A stretch of 64,000 nt of DNA from Halomonas meridiana (GTDB lineage Bacteria > Pseudomonadota > Gammaproteobacteria > Pseudomonadales > Halomonadaceae): NCBI RefSeq assembly GCF_009846525.1, contig NZ_CP024621.1, positions 2,356,001 through 2,420,000 of the forward strand, read 5' to 3'. The notes under the pieces are model-generated. The model had not been told where the DNA came from and searched no databases. It worked only from the letters and a program-made list of their open reading frames with translations. Below are positions 30,087 to 42,031 of the stretch, one piece after another; within the stretch, counting starts at the first letter, position 1, and the number at the start of each line of letters is the position of its first letter. The position numbers were made by a program, and so were the translations under genes.

Positions 30087-31541
30087 TCAAGAAGACTGCG
30101 TGCCGCCGACAGTCAGTTCATCCAGTTTCAGGGTGGGCTGACCCACACCGACCGGCACGCCCTGCCCCTCTTTACCGCACACGCCAATCCCGGTGTCCAT
30201 CGCCATGTCATGGCCGATCATCGACACCCGCCCCATGGCCTCAGGCCCGTTGCCGATCAGCGTCGCGCCCTTCACCGGTGCGGTGATCTTGCCATCTTCG
30301 ATCATGTAAGCTTCGCTGGCCGAAAAGACGAACTTGCCCGACGTGATATCCACCTGGCCGCCACCGAAGCTCACCGCGTAGATGCCCCGCTTGACGCTTT
30401 TGATGATATCGGCGGGGTCATCCTGTCCGGCCAGCATCACCGTGTTGGTCATACGCGGCATCGGCAGGTGTGCAAACGACTCGCGACGAGCGTTGCCGGT
30501 CGGCGCCATCTTCATCAGGCGTGCGTTCAGCTTATCCTGCATGTAACCCGTCAAAATACCGTCTTCGATCAACGGCGTGTACTGACCGGGCGTGCCCTCG
30601 TCGTCCACACTGAGCGCACCTCGGCTATCCGGTACCGTCGCATCGTCGACCACCGTGACGCCCTTGGCGGCGACCTGTTGCCCCATCCGGCCAGCAAAGG
30701 CCGAGCTGCCTTTGCGGTTGAAATCGCCTTCCAAGCCATGGCCAACGGCTTCGTGTAGCAGAATGCCCGGCCAGCCTGCGCCTAATACGACCGGCATCTG
30801 CCCGGCCGGTGCATCGATGGCTTCGAGGTTGACCAGCGCTTGACGCACGGCCTCTTTGGCGTAGCGCTCGGCCACGCCTTCGTCGCGCAGGCGCGCCATG
30901 GAGTAGCGACCACCGCCCCCCGCGCCACCGCGCTCGCGGCGGCCGTTCTTGGCCGCGATCACACTGACGTTAAAGCGCACCAGGGGACGAATGTCCGCGG
31001 CGAGAGTGCCGTCGCTGGCACGCACCAGCACGACTTCGTAAGTCCCCGACAGGGATGCGCTCACCTGACTGATACTCGGGTCGGCGGCTCGGGCTACTCG
31101 GTCGGCCTCTTTCAACATCGCGACCTTCTCTTCGGCCGACAGCCCGGCAAGTGGGTCGATGCCCGCATAGCGCGCGGCGGCACTGACCGGCGTTACTTTC
31201 TGGCCGGGCAACTGCTTACCACTGCGAACGATGCCCGCCGCCGTGCGTCCGGTATCCATCAATGCATCGGCAGTGATTTGGTTGGAGTAGGCAAACCCCG
31301 TTTTTTCGCCCGCCAGTGAACGTACGCCCACACCGCCGTCGATGTTATAGCTGGCCTCTTTGACTTCACCATCTTCCAGAACCCAACCCTCTTGCCAGGT
31401 TCGCTGAAAATAGAGATCGGCATAATCGATACCTGCTCCCATGGCATAGCCCAGGCCCGTATCCAGAGCGTTCAGATCGAGGCCACCTGGGGTAAGCAAA
31501 ATGGAAACAGCAGACTCTATATCGCTTTTGTGTGCGGTCAT
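30087..31541 (-). CDS. tldD: Metalloprotease TldD
   Basis: TldD is the catalytic half of the TldD-TldE protease. The 484-residue protein has the zinc-binding motif [11 protein letters not shown], matching HExxxH with a nearby Glu, and the C-terminal [18 protein letters not shown]. Its start overlaps the yhdP stop by four bases, making it the last gene of the mreB-to-tldD run. pmbA is nearby, so both subunits are encoded within 3.5 kb. I see no RiPP precursor gene next to them. Confidence 0.97.
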   Translation of the reverse strand: MTAHKSDIESAVSILLTPGGLDLNALDTGLGYAMGAGIDYADLYFQRTWQEGWVLEDGEVKEASYNIDGGVGVRSLAGEKTGFAYSNQITADALMDTGRTAAGIVRSGKQLPGQKVTPVSAAARYAGIDPLAGLSAEEKVAMLKEADRVARAADPSISQVSASLSGTYEVVLVRASDGTLAADIRPLVRFNVSVIAAKNGRRERGGAGGGGRYSMARLRDEGVAERYAKEAVRQALVNLEAIDAPAGQMPVVLGAGWPGILLHEAVGHGLEGDFNRKGSSAFAGRMGQQVAAKGVTVVDDATVPDSRGALSVDDEGTPGQYTPLIEDGILTGYMQDKLNARLMKMAPTGNARRESFAHLPMPRMTNTVMLAGQDDPADIIKSVKRGIYAVSFGGGQVDITSGKFVFSASEAYMIEDGKITAPVKGATLIGNGPEAMGRVSMIGHDMAMDTGIGVCGKEGQGVPVGVGQPTLKLDELTVGGTQSS

Positions 31542-34500
31542 TGGGGGCCTTCTAAAGTCACTTGCGGCGAGGTCCAGGGACCTTGCACGCGGTAATAGAT
31601 AGTGGTTGCTTGATCCAGCGCATCACCGAACAGCTGATCGGCAATAAAGAGCGCGCCGCCGACGATGGGCGCACCGACCGCAATGGCGGCAATGGGTAAA
31701 CTTTGGCTGACGGGCAGTGTGACGCCGAGACGCTGGTCAAGTTCACGCTGTAAGAGGTTAACACTTCCCGTCAGTGACAGCGTGGTGGCGGGTGCATCAA
31801 TTTGTAGGGGGCCACGCAACAGTAACTGCCCTTGGGCAACGTCGGCGGTGCCGTGAACACGATCAAAGGCCGTGCCTTGGCCGGTCAAATCAGAGAAGTC
31901 GAACCGCAGGCGGCGCAAAATATTATCAAAATTGAGCAGGCCCACTAAGCGCGCTGGCGTCGATTCGAGCGTCACGAAGCGGCCGTCGCGAATATCTGCG
32001 CTCATCTCGCCACCAGCGCGGCTCAAATCTACTTGCCAGGGTGCACCGGGCCAAGTGAGGTTGGCAGACAAATCCGTCGTTCGGCTGCGCATAGCCACCG
32101 GCTGTTCCAGGCGCTCCAGCGCCGTGCCCACGTCCCCGCCTTGAATAGAGATATCGGCGCGTGTTCGGCTATTCACCGCATTGCCTTCCCATACCAACTC
32201 CCCCCGGGCAGAGAGCTGCCCAAGGGTCACCCCCACCGGCGATAGCGAAAAACGGCGATCATCGGTTTGCCAGAAGGCCGTGAGCGGCCCAAAGCGACGA
32301 TTGCCCACGCTGAGCTCCGCTAGCCGCAACCTGCCGTTGGGTAGGTCCGCCAGCCCGTCGGGAATGGCCACCGGATCGACGTGCTGGGTGTCGACCGCCT
32401 CGACCCAAGAGTCAGGCGCGGCTGCACTGGCATCGTGCGGCTTGGAGGGTAACTCGAAAAGCGGATCCAGCACTAGGGAGGAAATGGCGATATCCAGCGG
32501 GCGCGCACTGGCTGGCTGATAATCAATTCGGCCTGTCAACATATCACCGCTGATCGTCAGCGCCGTTCGCTCTGCACTGAGCGTGCCGGAGGCATCGATC
32601 GTACCCAGGCAGGTGTCTCGAAACATCAGACAGTCGGTGTGCAACCGCACGTCGAACGGTAAGTGATCGCCCTGGGCGGATGCGCTGTCGGCCGACATCA
32701 GCGGTGCAAGTGCCGCCTGCCATGCCATGGGATCCAGCACGTCAAAACCCGCATCAAAACGCCAGCCGGGGTCTTGGGGCCAGCCGGGGCGCTGAACCGC
32801 GCTACCCAGGGTCACATCAGCCGCCAGCTCTCCACTTGCCAGTGTTTGCGCCCTGACCGCGGCCTTATCAGCTAGCTGCATGGCGACTTGCCCAGACGCC
32901 AGCTCCGCGCGCAGTCGCAGCGGCCAAGGCTCCTCACTGCGTTTGGCAAAAGGCGCCGGCAGCGCGCTGGTCATACCGATCAAACGGCTCTGCAACGTCA
33001 CTACGGGGCTGGGCGACAGCGCAATCTCTGCTTGCCACTGGGCGCTACCATCGACGACTTGACGAGCCTGTTCGGCGGGCACCCCGGCCAGCGCCCACAG
33101 CGCCGAGGAAGCCACGCGCCCGTCTAGCGTTACACGCTCATCGGCCGTGAACGTCGCTTGCAGATCCCCCCCCTGCCACCGACTGCTCAGCGCGCCGGTC
33201 AACGCGTGCTCGGGCCCCACTTGCTGCCAGTGAAGCTCACCATCGATATCCCGCAGTGTGATGGGTAGGGAGACGACATCTATCACCGCGAGTGCCGGCC
33301 GCACATTGAGCTCTAACTGAAGTGTCTCAGGAGCTTCTAGTGGAAGTACCAGCGCGATGTCGCCATCGAGCTGCCCCTCTGCCACCAAATCGCCCAGCGG
33401 TAGCGGGCCCGTATCGGGCATGGCTTGGAGGAATCTCAACAAGGCATCGCCGTCACTGTTCAGATCTGCCGACAGCGCAAGCGGCTGCTTCTCTTCCATA
33501 CGTACCAAGCCGTTCGTGACGTCGACTCCCTGACTCTGGGCACGCGCCACGTCAGCTTGTAGCACCCCGCCTTGCCAGAGCAGGCGCCCTTCGATCTCTT
33601 CTAGCGCGGGCCAACCGGGGGCCATTGGCAAACGCCCCTGTTCGACCGCTAGCGCCAGCGTCGCCGAAAGCTGCTCGGATGACGCATTGGGCCCCAGAGG
33701 CTGGCTCAGCTTCAGCGAGCCTTGCGGCACGCGACCACCGATATCGTTTGCTAACCAATCACGCAGGGCAGGGTCGAACGCTTTCATCGGCAGCCATTGC
33801 GAGAGCGGACGAGTGCGCGCATCCACGTCGGCAAAGGCGATATCGAGGCCAAACTGACCGTTCTGCTGCCCGGTAATCAGGCCAAATCCACCGCTGACCT
33901 TGGCACCATCCCAGTCAACGTTCAGGTCACGGCCGCTGATCATGGTATTAGGACCGTCGTACACCCACTCGACGATGCCCTCCGCATGGCGAAGCTGCAT
34001 CGGCACGTCAAACAGTTTGGGGAAGTAGAGCGTACTGTCGCCTGCGCTGTTGAATGTCACGCGACCACGAAGGTCGCGGGCTTGCACCCAGGCATCCAAC
34101 GGCCCTCCGCCCGGCGCCTGTTGCCAGGGCAGCACGGCAACGTTGGTGAGCGCCGCATCGACGCCCCAGCGCCCGTCTCGCTGTCCCAGACGCAACCCCT
34201 GCACCTGCCCCCGGGGTGAGAGCGTTTGCAGCACCCGCGTCAGGGATTCTGGCAGCAGTGCATACTCACGCCACGCCGCCAGAGAGGAGAGTTCGAACGC
34301 ACTGGTTCGCAACTCCCACTGCCCTGGCTGGTGGGATACATACCAGTGGCGCGGCAGCGCTGGGCCATCGCTGATGCCCTCGGGTTGTGCCCACTCGACG
34401 GTCTCGGCATTGCCGCTAAGCCATGCCTCGCCACCGTCACCATCCCGCAGCCACTGCCCCGTCGCCTGGATGTTACGCAGCACGGCGTATTCGACGTCTT

Positions 34501-35386
34501 TGCGCAACGTCAGCTCGGGAATATCCAGCGCCAGCCGCGCATCCGCCAGCGAGCCTTCTTGCCAGTGCCCCCACAGCTGCACTTGGCCGCCTACCTGTTC
34601 GAGAAAAGGCATGCGATCTGGTCGGAACAGCGCCGCTAGCACCACCAGATGGTCGAGCTGCATATCGAGCTGCAGCGTCGCCGAAAAATCACGCAACCCC
34701 CGCTGCCCCGGCTGCATCTCTGCGCGCATGGTCATGGCCGGAAGTTCGGCGTCCCTGGCATCGGGGGCATCGACGATCGTCAGCGCCCCTTCTAGCCGAG
34801 TGCGGTGTCGGTCGCCGTTGAGCAAAAGCGAAGGGGCGTGAAGCATCACGGTCTGCTCCTGACCGTGCAGAGTGACGCGACTATTGTCGACCCAAACGCG
34901 TTGCCGTAAAAGAAGCTCCGCCCAGGCATCCAAGGAGGCAAGATCGACGTCGGGCTCGGGGGTAACGCCGAGAGGCAACTTGGCTGGGGAGGGCCAGCTC
35001 CACTCACGATCCGGCTGCTGGTAAAGATGAAAGCCAAGCCCAAACATACGCGCATCGCTGAAAATGGGCGCGAACCGACGCAGACTTTCCCACACATCAA
35101 GGCGCAGCGAGAGGCGGTCAACTTCCACCAAGGCTTCGTCTGCGGGCGTTTGCGACCGAAGCCCCTCGAGTTCTACATGCAGGTCGTTGCGCTCTAACGA
35201 GAGCGCAAGCCGATCGATATGCACCGGCACCCCAATACGCGCTTCGAGCAGGGCTTCGAGGCGTGGGGTCAAGGCATCCGCCTGGCTAGCCAAAATACGC
35301 AGCGCCAGCAGCAGTACGGCCAGCGTCGCCAATACAGCCGCAACGCTGACCAGACCGACGCGAACGAGCGAGCGAGATGACATCAT
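31538..35386 (-). CDS. yhdP: YhdP family AsmA-like lipid-transfer protein
   Basis: YhdP is a giant inner-membrane-anchored AsmA-like protein; in E. coli it works with TamB and YdbH in carrying phospholipids to the outer membrane. The 1282-residue protein has one N-terminal membrane helix ([22 protein letters not shown]), then a very long repeating beta region (DUF3971/AsmA_2) and the conserved end [22 protein letters not shown] with [18 protein letters not shown]. The size agrees with E. coli YhdP (1266). It starts with ATG inside the rng stop (TAATG). Confidence 0.94.
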   Translation of the reverse strand: MMSSRSLVRVGLVSVAAVLATLAVLLLALRILASQADALTPRLEALLEARIGVPVHIDRLALSLERNDLHVELEGLRSQTPADEALVEVDRLSLRLDVWESLRRFAPIFSDARMFGLGFHLYQQPDREWSWPSPAKLPLGVTPEPDVDLASLDAWAELLLRQRVWVDNSRVTLHGQEQTVMLHAPSLLLNGDRHRTRLEGALTIVDAPDARDAELPAMTMRAEMQPGQRGLRDFSATLQLDMQLDHLVVLAALFRPDRMPFLEQVGGQVQLWGHWQEGSLADARLALDIPELTLRKDVEYAVLRNIQATGQWLRDGDGGEAWLSGNAETVEWAQPEGISDGPALPRHWYVSHQPGQWELRTSAFELSSLAAWREYALLPESLTRVLQTLSPRGQVQGLRLGQRDGRWGVDAALTNVAVLPWQQAPGGGPLDAWVQARDLRGRVTFNSAGDSTLYFPKLFDVPMQLRHAEGIVEWVYDGPNTMISGRDLNVDWDGAKVSGGFGLITGQQNGQFGLDIAFADVDARTRPLSQWLPMKAFDPALRDWLANDIGGRVPQGSLKLSQPLGPNASSEQLSATLALAVEQGRLPMAPGWPALEEIEGRLLWQGGVLQADVARAQSQGVDVTNGLVRMEEKQPLALSADLNSDGDALLRFLQAMPDTGPLPLGDLVAEGQLDGDIALVLPLEAPETLQLELNVRPALAVIDVVSLPITLRDIDGELHWQQVGPEHALTGALSSRWQGGDLQATFTADERVTLDGRVASSALWALAGVPAEQARQVVDGSAQWQAEIALSPSPVVTLQSRLIGMTSALPAPFAKRSEEPWPLRLRAELASGQVAMQLADKAAVRAQTLASGELAADVTLGSAVQRPGWPQDPGWRFDAGFDVLDPMAWQAALAPLMSADSASAQGDHLPFDVRLHTDCLMFRDTCLGTIDASGTLSAERTALTISGDMLTGRIDYQPASARPLDIAISSLVLDPLFELPSKPHDASAAAPDSWVEAVDTQHVDPVAIPDGLADLPNGRLRLAELSVGNRRFGPLTAFWQTDDRRFSLSPVGVTLGQLSARGELVWEGNAVNSRTRADISIQGGDVGTALERLEQPVAMRSRTTDLSANLTWPGAPWQVDLSRAGGEMSADIRDGRFVTLESTPARLVGLLNFDNILRRLRFDFSDLTGQGTAFDRVHGTADVAQGQLLLRGPLQIDAPATTLSLTGSVNLLQRELDQRLGVTLPVSQSLPIAAIAVGAPIVGGALFIADQLFGDALDQATTIYYRVQGPWTSPQVTLEGPQ

Positions 35387-36849
35387 TACATCAGTACGAT
35401 GTCGTACTGCTCTTGAGAGTAGTGCTGCTCTACCTGGAAGCGAATCGTTTTATTGATGAAGGTCTCCAGGTCCGCAACGGCCGCAGACTCTTCATCCAGC
35501 AGACGATCCACCACCGGCTGAGACGCCAGCACCATATAGGTCTCTGCGCTGTAAGCTCGCTCCTCGCGAAGAATCTCCCGAAAGATTTCATAACAGATGG
35601 TTTCTGGGGTTTTGAGCGTACCGCGACCGCTACAGGTAGGACACGCTTCGCAGAGCGTCTGCTCTAGACTTTCCCGGGTACGCTTGCGCGTCAACTGCAC
35701 CAAGCCAAGCTCGGTGACGCCGGTACATTTGGTCTTCGCATGATCACGCTCCAGCGCCTTTTCCAATACCCGCAGCACCTGGCGCTGGTGCTCTACGTCC
35801 ACCATATCGATGAAGTCGATAATGATGATACCGCCCAAATTACGCAGCCGAAGCTGGCGCGCAATGGCAGTGGCCGCTTCCAAATTCGTCTTGAAGATGG
35901 TCTCTTCGAGGTTGCGATGCCCCACATAGCCACCGGTGTTCACATCGATGGTGGTCATGGCCTCGGTGGGGTCGATGACCAAGTACCCTCCCGATTTCAG
36001 CTGCACCTTGCGACCTAGCGCTTTCTGGATCTCGTCTTCGACACTATACAGATCGAAAATCGGCCGCTCGCCCGGGTAATACTCGATACGATCCACCGCA
36101 TCGGGCATGAACTCTTCGGCAAACTCGACCAGCTTGACGAAGTTTTCCCGGGAGTCGATGCGGACTTTCTCAATGTCATCGCGCATCACGTCTCGCAGGG
36201 TGCGCATGAACAGCGGCAAGTCATCGTAGATGACACTGGGCGGCGCGGCGGTGATCTTGCGCTCGCTGACCTTGCGCCAGATGCGCAGCAAGAAGTACAT
36301 GTCGCTGGCCAACTCTTCATCGCCCACGCCCTCTGCGGCCGTGCGCACGATGAAACCGCCCGTCACCTCGAGGGTTTGTTCGTCGATGCTCTTATCCAAC
36401 AGCGTCTTTAAACGCTCGCGCTCGCGTTCATCCTCGATGCGCTGCGACACCCCGTGATGAGGCGAGTCGGGCATGTAGACGAGGTAGCGTGAAGGGATCG
36501 ATAGGTGCGTGGTCAACCGCGCCCCTTTGGTGCCGATGGGGTCTTTGGTGACCTGTACGACCAGCGCCTGGCCTTCATGGAGCAGTTGCCCGATGGTTTG
36601 CTGTTCGTCGTTGGGCGTGCCCGGCGGCATGACCTCGTGGGCATGGATAAAGGCTGCGCGCTCCAAGCCAATATCAACAAAGGCAGCCTGCATGCCAGGC
36701 AGTACGCGCACCACTTTGCCTTTGTAGATATTGCCTACGATACCGCGCCTGCGAGAGCGCTCGATCAGCGCCTCTTGCAATACGCCGTTTTCTACCAGCG
36801 CAACGCGGGTCTCCATGGGCGTTAAATTGATGAGGACTTCACCGCTCAT
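35386..36849 (-). CDS. rng: Ribonuclease G
   Basis: RNase G is an endonuclease related to RNase E; it matures the 5' end of 16S rRNA and decays some mRNAs. The 487-residue protein has an S1 domain (KGKVVRVLPGMQAAFVDIG), the catalytic DNase I-like domain with TTIDVNTGGYVG and IIIIDFIDM that hold the metal-binding aspartates, and the zinc-link cysteines in CEACPTCSGRG. It lacks the long C-terminal scaffold of RNase E. AAGGAA precedes the ATG. It stands between maf and yhdP. Confidence 0.97.
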   Translation of the reverse strand: MSGEVLINLTPMETRVALVENGVLQEALIERSRRRGIVGNIYKGKVVRVLPGMQAAFVDIGLERAAFIHAHEVMPPGTPNDEQQTIGQLLHEGQALVVQVTKDPIGTKGARLTTHLSIPSRYLVYMPDSPHHGVSQRIEDERERERLKTLLDKSIDEQTLEVTGGFIVRTAAEGVGDEELASDMYFLLRIWRKVSERKITAAPPSVIYDDLPLFMRTLRDVMRDDIEKVRIDSRENFVKLVEFAEEFMPDAVDRIEYYPGERPIFDLYSVEDEIQKALGRKVQLKSGGYLVIDPTEAMTTIDVNTGGYVGHRNLEETIFKTNLEAATAIARQLRLRNLGGIIIIDFIDMVDVEHQRQVLRVLEKALERDHAKTKCTGVTELGLVQLTRKRTRESLEQTLCEACPTCSGRGTLKTPETICYEIFREILREERAYSAETYMVLASQPVVDRLLDEESAAVADLETFINKTIRFQVEQHYSQEQYDIVLM

Positions 36850-36908
36850 GCAAAATTCCTTATTGGATGTCCTATTCCTTGCCAGCGCAGCGGGCGATGA
36901 GTCGGTGG

Positions 36909-37511
36909 TTACGAGGGATAACGGCCCGCCCAAACAGGAACCCCTTGCTGGCGAAGCAAGCGCGTGGTTTCAAAGAGTGGCAGCCCCACGACGGCGGAAT
37001 GACTGCCCTGTATGCGTTCGATAAAGATAGCCGCCAGCCCCTGAATGGCATACCCGCCGGCTTTGTCGGCCGGCTCCCCGGTCTGCCAGTAGCACGCGAT
37101 CTCCTCTGCCGTTAACGCGCGCATGGTGACCTCGGTGGTCACATAGCAGGAGAGTATACCCCGAGGCCCGCTGACCGCTACTGCCGTCAGCACGTGATGG
37201 GTGCGACCTGACAGTTGGGACAGCATGTTGGCTGCGTGCTGCTGATCGACCGGCTTGCCTAAAATTGCCCCGTCGACGACGACGGCTGTATCCGACCCTA
37301 GCACGGGTAGTGTGGTTTTCCCCATTGCAGACTGGGCTTTGGCCACCGCCAACCGCTCTACGTAAGCTGCCGGCGTCTCCCCTTCCCAGGGCGTTTCGTC
37401 GATATTACTGGGCATGACGCTGACAGATACGCCAATCGATGCCAACAGCGATTGGCGCCGCGGAGAGGCAGAGGCCAAACAGAGGACGGGAGGCGAGGCT
37501 ACGTCACGCAT
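36909..37511 (-). CDS. maf: Maf-like nucleotide pyrophosphatase (YhdE type)
   Basis: Maf proteins hydrolyse non-canonical or modified nucleoside triphosphates; the YhdE type prefers dTTP and UTP. The 200-residue sequence has [16 protein letters not shown] near the N-terminus, [18 protein letters not shown] with the catalytic Asp, and the [28 protein letters not shown] block. The start lies eight bases inside the end of mreD, so translation is coupled. The mreD-maf-rng order is the same as in E. coli. Confidence 0.95.
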   Translation of the reverse strand: MRDVASPPVLCLASASPRRQSLLASIGVSVSVMPSNIDETPWEGETPAAYVERLAVAKAQSAMGKTTLPVLGSDTAVVVDGAILGKPVDQQHAANMLSQLSGRTHHVLTAVAVSGPRGILSCYVTTEVTMRALTAEEIACYWQTGEPADKAGGYAIQGLAAIFIERIQGSHSAVVGLPLFETTRLLRQQGVPVWAGRYPS

Positions 37512-37992
37512 TGGCGATTCGCCGTTCGATGGCTTTGAACATCGTAGAGAGCCACGGCCAGAGCAGCGCACTCACCAATGACGGGATCAAGAACGAGAGA
37601 TGAATCGAAAAGTCGCCGGTCAATGTACGCAGCCACTGCTCGATGAGCTGCACCAACCCTAACAGCACCAGCACCAACACCGACTGCTGAACGAGCGAGT
37701 ACGCACGAAATCGGGGATAGACCAGTGCTGCCAAAAAGGCCAGCAACGACAAAATGAGCGCGTGTTGGCCAAGCGCGGTGCCTTCGATGAGATCCATCAA
37801 CAGCCCCAACACGAAGCCATGAAAGACCCCGACTCTATCCGGGGCACGCATGCACCAGTAGATGAGCATCAGCCCAATCCACTCGGGACGGAACACCTGC
37901 CATCCATCGGCTAGCGGCATGACCTGCAAACACAAGGCCAACACCAAACTCATCCATACCACCACCAGCGGTACTATCGGCGCACGCGCCAT
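37504..37992 (-). CDS. mreD: Rod shape-determining protein MreD
   Basis: MreD is an integral membrane part of the elongasome. The 162-residue protein is very hydrophobic with five or six membrane segments, and shows [20 protein letters not shown] followed by [17 protein letters not shown], the conserved MreD region. Start and stop overlap mreC and maf, so the genes are tightly coupled. It is the least conserved of the three mre genes; position settles the call. Confidence 0.94.
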   Translation of the reverse strand: MARAPIVPLVVVWMSLVLALCLQVMPLADGWQVFRPEWIGLMLIYWCMRAPDRVGVFHGFVLGLLMDLIEGTALGQHALILSLLAFLAALVYPRFRAYSLVQQSVLVLVLLGLVQLIEQWLRTLTGDFSIHLSFLIPSLVSALLWPWLSTMFKAIERRIANA

Positions 37993-38933
37993 CAGCGCTC
38001 CTCCTCTACCAGTAGGGTCGCTGGCTGGCCAAGTCGCTGAGCGGCATGGAGGGCGTCGGCTGAAATATCCATGGACTCATTCCAAATAGACGCATCCAGT
38101 TCTTCACGGGGGGGCGGAAAAAGCAGCAAAAAGTGGCGTGACCGCTGGAGCTGGGCCGAAGGTTCGGCCACCACGCGGGCAAACGGCTGACCGGGGTCGT
38201 GGTACACCTCGGTCACACGCGCCACCGGATAGCCCGGCGGAAAACGCCCCGCCAGGCCAGATGTCGTCAGCAGGTCGCCGACGCGGATATCGGCCGTATC
38301 CGGCACGTGAAGGACGTTCACACTGCCGTAGCGCCCGGTCCCTTGTACGATGAAACGCAGCCCATTGCGATTGACCTGAACCGGTAAGGCATGGCTGGCA
38401 TCGGCAAGCAGCAGGATACGGCTGGAGTATGCCGACACGGCCGTCACTTGCCCCACGAGGCCCGACGCATCGATCACGGGCTGCCCCACATAGACACCGT
38501 TGCGGTGTCCACGATCGACCACCATTTGGTGGCTAAAGGGATCATTGTCCAGCGACAAGAGCTCCGCCGTGATATAGGGGATGTCGCGACGCTCGGCAGC
38601 GCCAAGTAACTGGCGCAGCTCCGTATTTTCGGCGGTCAAGTTCGCCAAGCGCTGACCACGATGAGAGAGCGTCAATAGTTGCTCGCGCAAGCGACGGTTT
38701 TCATCCACCAGCGCCTGCTGATCAGAGAGGGCTAGCGCCCCCCAGTTCAGCAGGTCGCTGGGCACGCTAACCACCCACTGAATGGGCGCAACGATCGTGG
38801 TCATTTGGGCGCGCACATCTTCCATACGTGTAAAGCGGTGGTCGACAAACATCAACGCGCTTGCCGCCAGCACACAGAAGAATAGCCGGTAACCGGGTAG
38901 CGGCCCGTGTGAAAACAGCGGTTTAATAGGCAA
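37992..38933 (-). CDS. mreC: Rod shape-determining protein MreC
   Basis: MreC spans the inner membrane and activates the PBP2-RodA synthase. The 313-residue protein has an N-terminal membrane helix (LFFCVLAASALMFVDHRF), a coiled coil (about 75-110, with ENRRLREQLLTLSHRGQRLANL) and the paired beta-barrel domains from about 115 (DRGHRNGVYVGQPVID, GLVGQVTAVSAYSSRILLL). It lies 23 bases after mreB. Confidence 0.96.
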   Translation of the reverse strand: MPIKPLFSHGPLPGYRLFFCVLAASALMFVDHRFTRMEDVRAQMTTIVAPIQWVVSVPSDLLNWGALALSDQQALVDENRRLREQLLTLSHRGQRLANLTAENTELRQLLGAAERRDIPYITAELLSLDNDPFSHQMVVDRGHRNGVYVGQPVIDASGLVGQVTAVSAYSSRILLLADASHALPVQVNRNGLRFIVQGTGRYGSVNVLHVPDTADIRVGDLLTTSGLAGRFPPGYPVARVTEVYHDPGQPFARVVAEPSAQLQRSRHFLLLFPPPREELDASIWNESMDISADALHAAQRLGQPATLLVEEER

Positions 38934-38956
38934 TCCCCCGCGATAAACCGCTGCGA

Positions 38957-40006
<1,050 letters not shown>

Positions 40007-40202
40007 CTAGTGCAGACCGGGAACCCTGTGCGGATGCAAACGGTATCACCGCAACCCCTTGGCAGCAAGCACGAGTCGTGCCGAACACTGCCCGTCAGGG
40101 CCATTATGTGGTACCTTTTGCGGCTATTTTCCACGTCTGCTCCGTCAGACGAATTTAAGATGACCGTATGTATACCGCTTAAAGCGAAATATGTTCCATC
40201 AC

Positions 40203-40223
40203 GATTGCGAGGAAACCTCGATC
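40203..40223 (+). promoter_or_regulatory. Hairpin enclosing the gatC ribosome-binding site
   Basis: CGAGG-AAA-CCTCG (40208-40220) forms a perfect 5-bp stem, extended by GAT/ATC pairing around a two-base bulge. The Shine-Dalgarno GAGGAA lies in its stem and loop, and the gatC ATG follows directly at 40224. The structure could limit ribosome access; no function is proven. Confidence 0.4.
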
Positions 40224-40511
40224 ATGGCGCTTGAAGAATCTCATGTGCGCCGGGCCGCACACTTGGCCCGACTCGCCGTTAGCGATGACCAAGCCAGTGG
40301 CTTTGTCGACGATCTCAGCCGCATTCTGGACATGGTCGACCAGCTCCAGAGCCTGGACACCGAGGGCGTCGCGCCGCTGTCTCACCCCTTGGATGCGACG
40401 CAGCGCCTGCGCGCCGACGAAGTCACGGAAACCAACCAGCGCGACACGTTCCAGCGCTGCGCCCCGGCAGTGGAAAACGGCCTCTATTTGGTCCCGCGTG
40501 TGGTCGAGTAA
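40224..40511 (+). CDS. gatC: Asp-tRNA(Asn)/Glu-tRNA(Gln) amidotransferase subunit C
   Basis: GatC is the small linker subunit of the GatCAB transamidosome, which turns Glu-tRNA(Gln) or Asp-tRNA(Asn) into the correct amide form. The 95-residue protein begins [19 protein letters not shown] and has [27 protein letters not shown], both characteristic. An ATG 11 codons upstream is possible but gives an unlike extension. It opens gatCAB; gatA follows after 59 bases. Confidence 0.96.
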   Translation: MALEESHVRRAAHLARLAVSDDQASGFVDDLSRILDMVDQLQSLDTEGVAPLSHPLDATQRLRADEVTETNQRDTFQRCAPAVENGLYLVPRVVE

Positions 40512-40570
40512 CCCACCCACGTCGCTCGTTTCCGCTTATTCTATTCGCCCCTGAACGGAGCTTCCGGGTC

Positions 40571-42031
40571 ATGCATGACAAAACCGTAACGCAGCTTGCC
40601 GCCGCCCTCGCCAGCGGCGAACTCTCCAGCCGCGAGCTGACTTCGCACTTTTTACAGCGTATTGAGCGAGCCGACGGCCAGCTCAATAGCTTCATCACCG
40701 TCACTGCCGAGCAGGCACTCCGCCACGCCGACGCCGCCGACAAAGCGCGCGCTAGTGGCACAGCGGGCAAACTGACCGGCATCCCACTGGCACTCAAGGA
40801 CATTTTCTGCACCCAAGGCGTGAAAACCAGCTGTGGCTCCAAGATGCTCGATAATTTCATCGCGCCTTACGATGCCACCGTGGTAGAGAAACTGAGCGCT
40901 GCGGGCATCATCAGCCTGGGCAAAACCAATATGGATGAGTTCGCCATGGGCTCTTCCAATGAAAACAGCCACTACGGTGCGGTCAAAAACCCCTGGGACC
41001 TGTCTGCAGTGCCTGGCGGCAGCTCCGGCGGCAGCGCAGCAGCCGTGGCCGCGGGCCTTGCACCGGCAGCCATGGGCACCGACACCGGTGGCTCCATCCG
41101 CCAACCGGCGGCGTTCTGCGGCATTACCGGCCTGAAGCCCACCTACGGGCGCGTGTCCCGTTACGGCATGATCGCCTATGCCTCCAGTCTCGACCAAGCA
41201 GGCCCCATGGCGCGCACCGCTGAAGACTGCGCGCACCTGATGAACGTGATTGCCGGTCACGATGTCCGTGACTCCACCAGCGTCGCCCGTGGCGTGCCGG
41301 ACTACACCGAGTCTCTGAACGCGCCGCTGTCTGGCCTTAAAATCGGCCTGCCGACAGAGTACTTTGGCGACGGTTTGGACCCCGAGGTCGAGAAAGCCGT
41401 TCGTGACGCGGTGAAAGTGTATGAGTCGCTGGGTGCCACGGTGCGCGAAGTCAGCCTGCCGCATACGCACTACGCGATTCCGGCTTACTACGTCATCGCC
41501 CCTGCCGAAGCGTCCTCGAACCTGTCGCGCTTCGACGGCGTACGTTTTGGTCATCGTTGCGATGCGCCTGCGGACCTGGTCGATCTCTACACCCGTTCGC
41601 GGGCAGAAGGGTTTGGTGAAGAGGTGAAACGCCGCATTCTGATCGGCACCCACACGCTATCGGAAGGCTTCTTCGACGCCTACTACACCAAAGCGCAGAA
41701 GGTTCGCCGCTTGATTCGTCAAGATTTTCTCGATGCTTTCGAGGATGTCGATGTGCTGATGGGCCCGGCTTCCCCGACGCCTGCCTTCGACCTGGGTGCC
41801 AAGAAAGACCCGGTCTCCATGTATTTGCAAGACATCTACACCATCGCCGTCAACCTGGCAGGCATCCCTGGCATCAGCGTTCCCGCTGGCTTTGCCGGTG
41901 GCCGCCCGGTAGGCCTGCAGATTCTGGGCACCCACTTTGCCGAAGCGCAGCTGCTCAACGTGGCCCACCAGTTCCAACAAGCGACCGACTGGCACCTTCA
42001 ACTGCCCGCCTTTGCCGAGGAGAACGCCTAA
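40571..42031 (+). CDS. gatA: Asp-tRNA(Asn)/Glu-tRNA(Gln) amidotransferase subunit A
   Basis: GatA hydrolyses glutamine to supply ammonia for tRNA amidation. The 486-residue protein is an amidase-signature enzyme with the full Ser-cisSer-Lys triad: K76 in PLALKDIF, S151 in VPGGSSGGS and S175 in [10 protein letters not shown]. These align with K79, S154 and S178 of the S. aureus enzyme. The stop overlaps the gatB start (TAATG), giving coupled translation. Confidence 0.98.
   Translation: MHDKTVTQLAAALASGELSSRELTSHFLQRIERADGQLNSFITVTAEQALRHADAADKARASGTAGKLTGIPLALKDIFCTQGVKTSCGSKMLDNFIAPYDATVVEKLSAAGIISLGKTNMDEFAMGSSNENSHYGAVKNPWDLSAVPGGSSGGSAAAVAAGLAPAAMGTDTGGSIRQPAAFCGITGLKPTYGRVSRYGMIAYASSLDQAGPMARTAEDCAHLMNVIAGHDVRDSTSVARGVPDYTESLNAPLSGLKIGLPTEYFGDGLDPEVEKAVRDAVKVYESLGATVREVSLPHTHYAIPAYYVIAPAEASSNLSRFDGVRFGHRCDAPADLVDLYTRSRAEGFGEEVKRRILIGTHTLSEGFFDAYYTKAQKVRRLIRQDFLDAFEDVDVLMGPASPTPAFDLGAKKDPVSMYLQDIYTIAVNLAGIPGISVPAGFAGGRPVGLQILGTHFAEAQLLNVAHQFQQATDWHLQLPAFAEENA

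Noticed and set aside
30087-31541. RiPP-processing locus around tldD/pmbA
   Set aside because: No precursor peptide or modifying enzyme lies nearby. darP, yhdP and npr are the neighbours, which is the housekeeping arrangement.
40652-41653. Open frame of 333 codons on the minus strand opposite gatA
   Set aside because: It is the complement of a highly conserved gene in GC-rich DNA. The translation has no recognisable domain, and there is no ribosome site or neighbouring operon.
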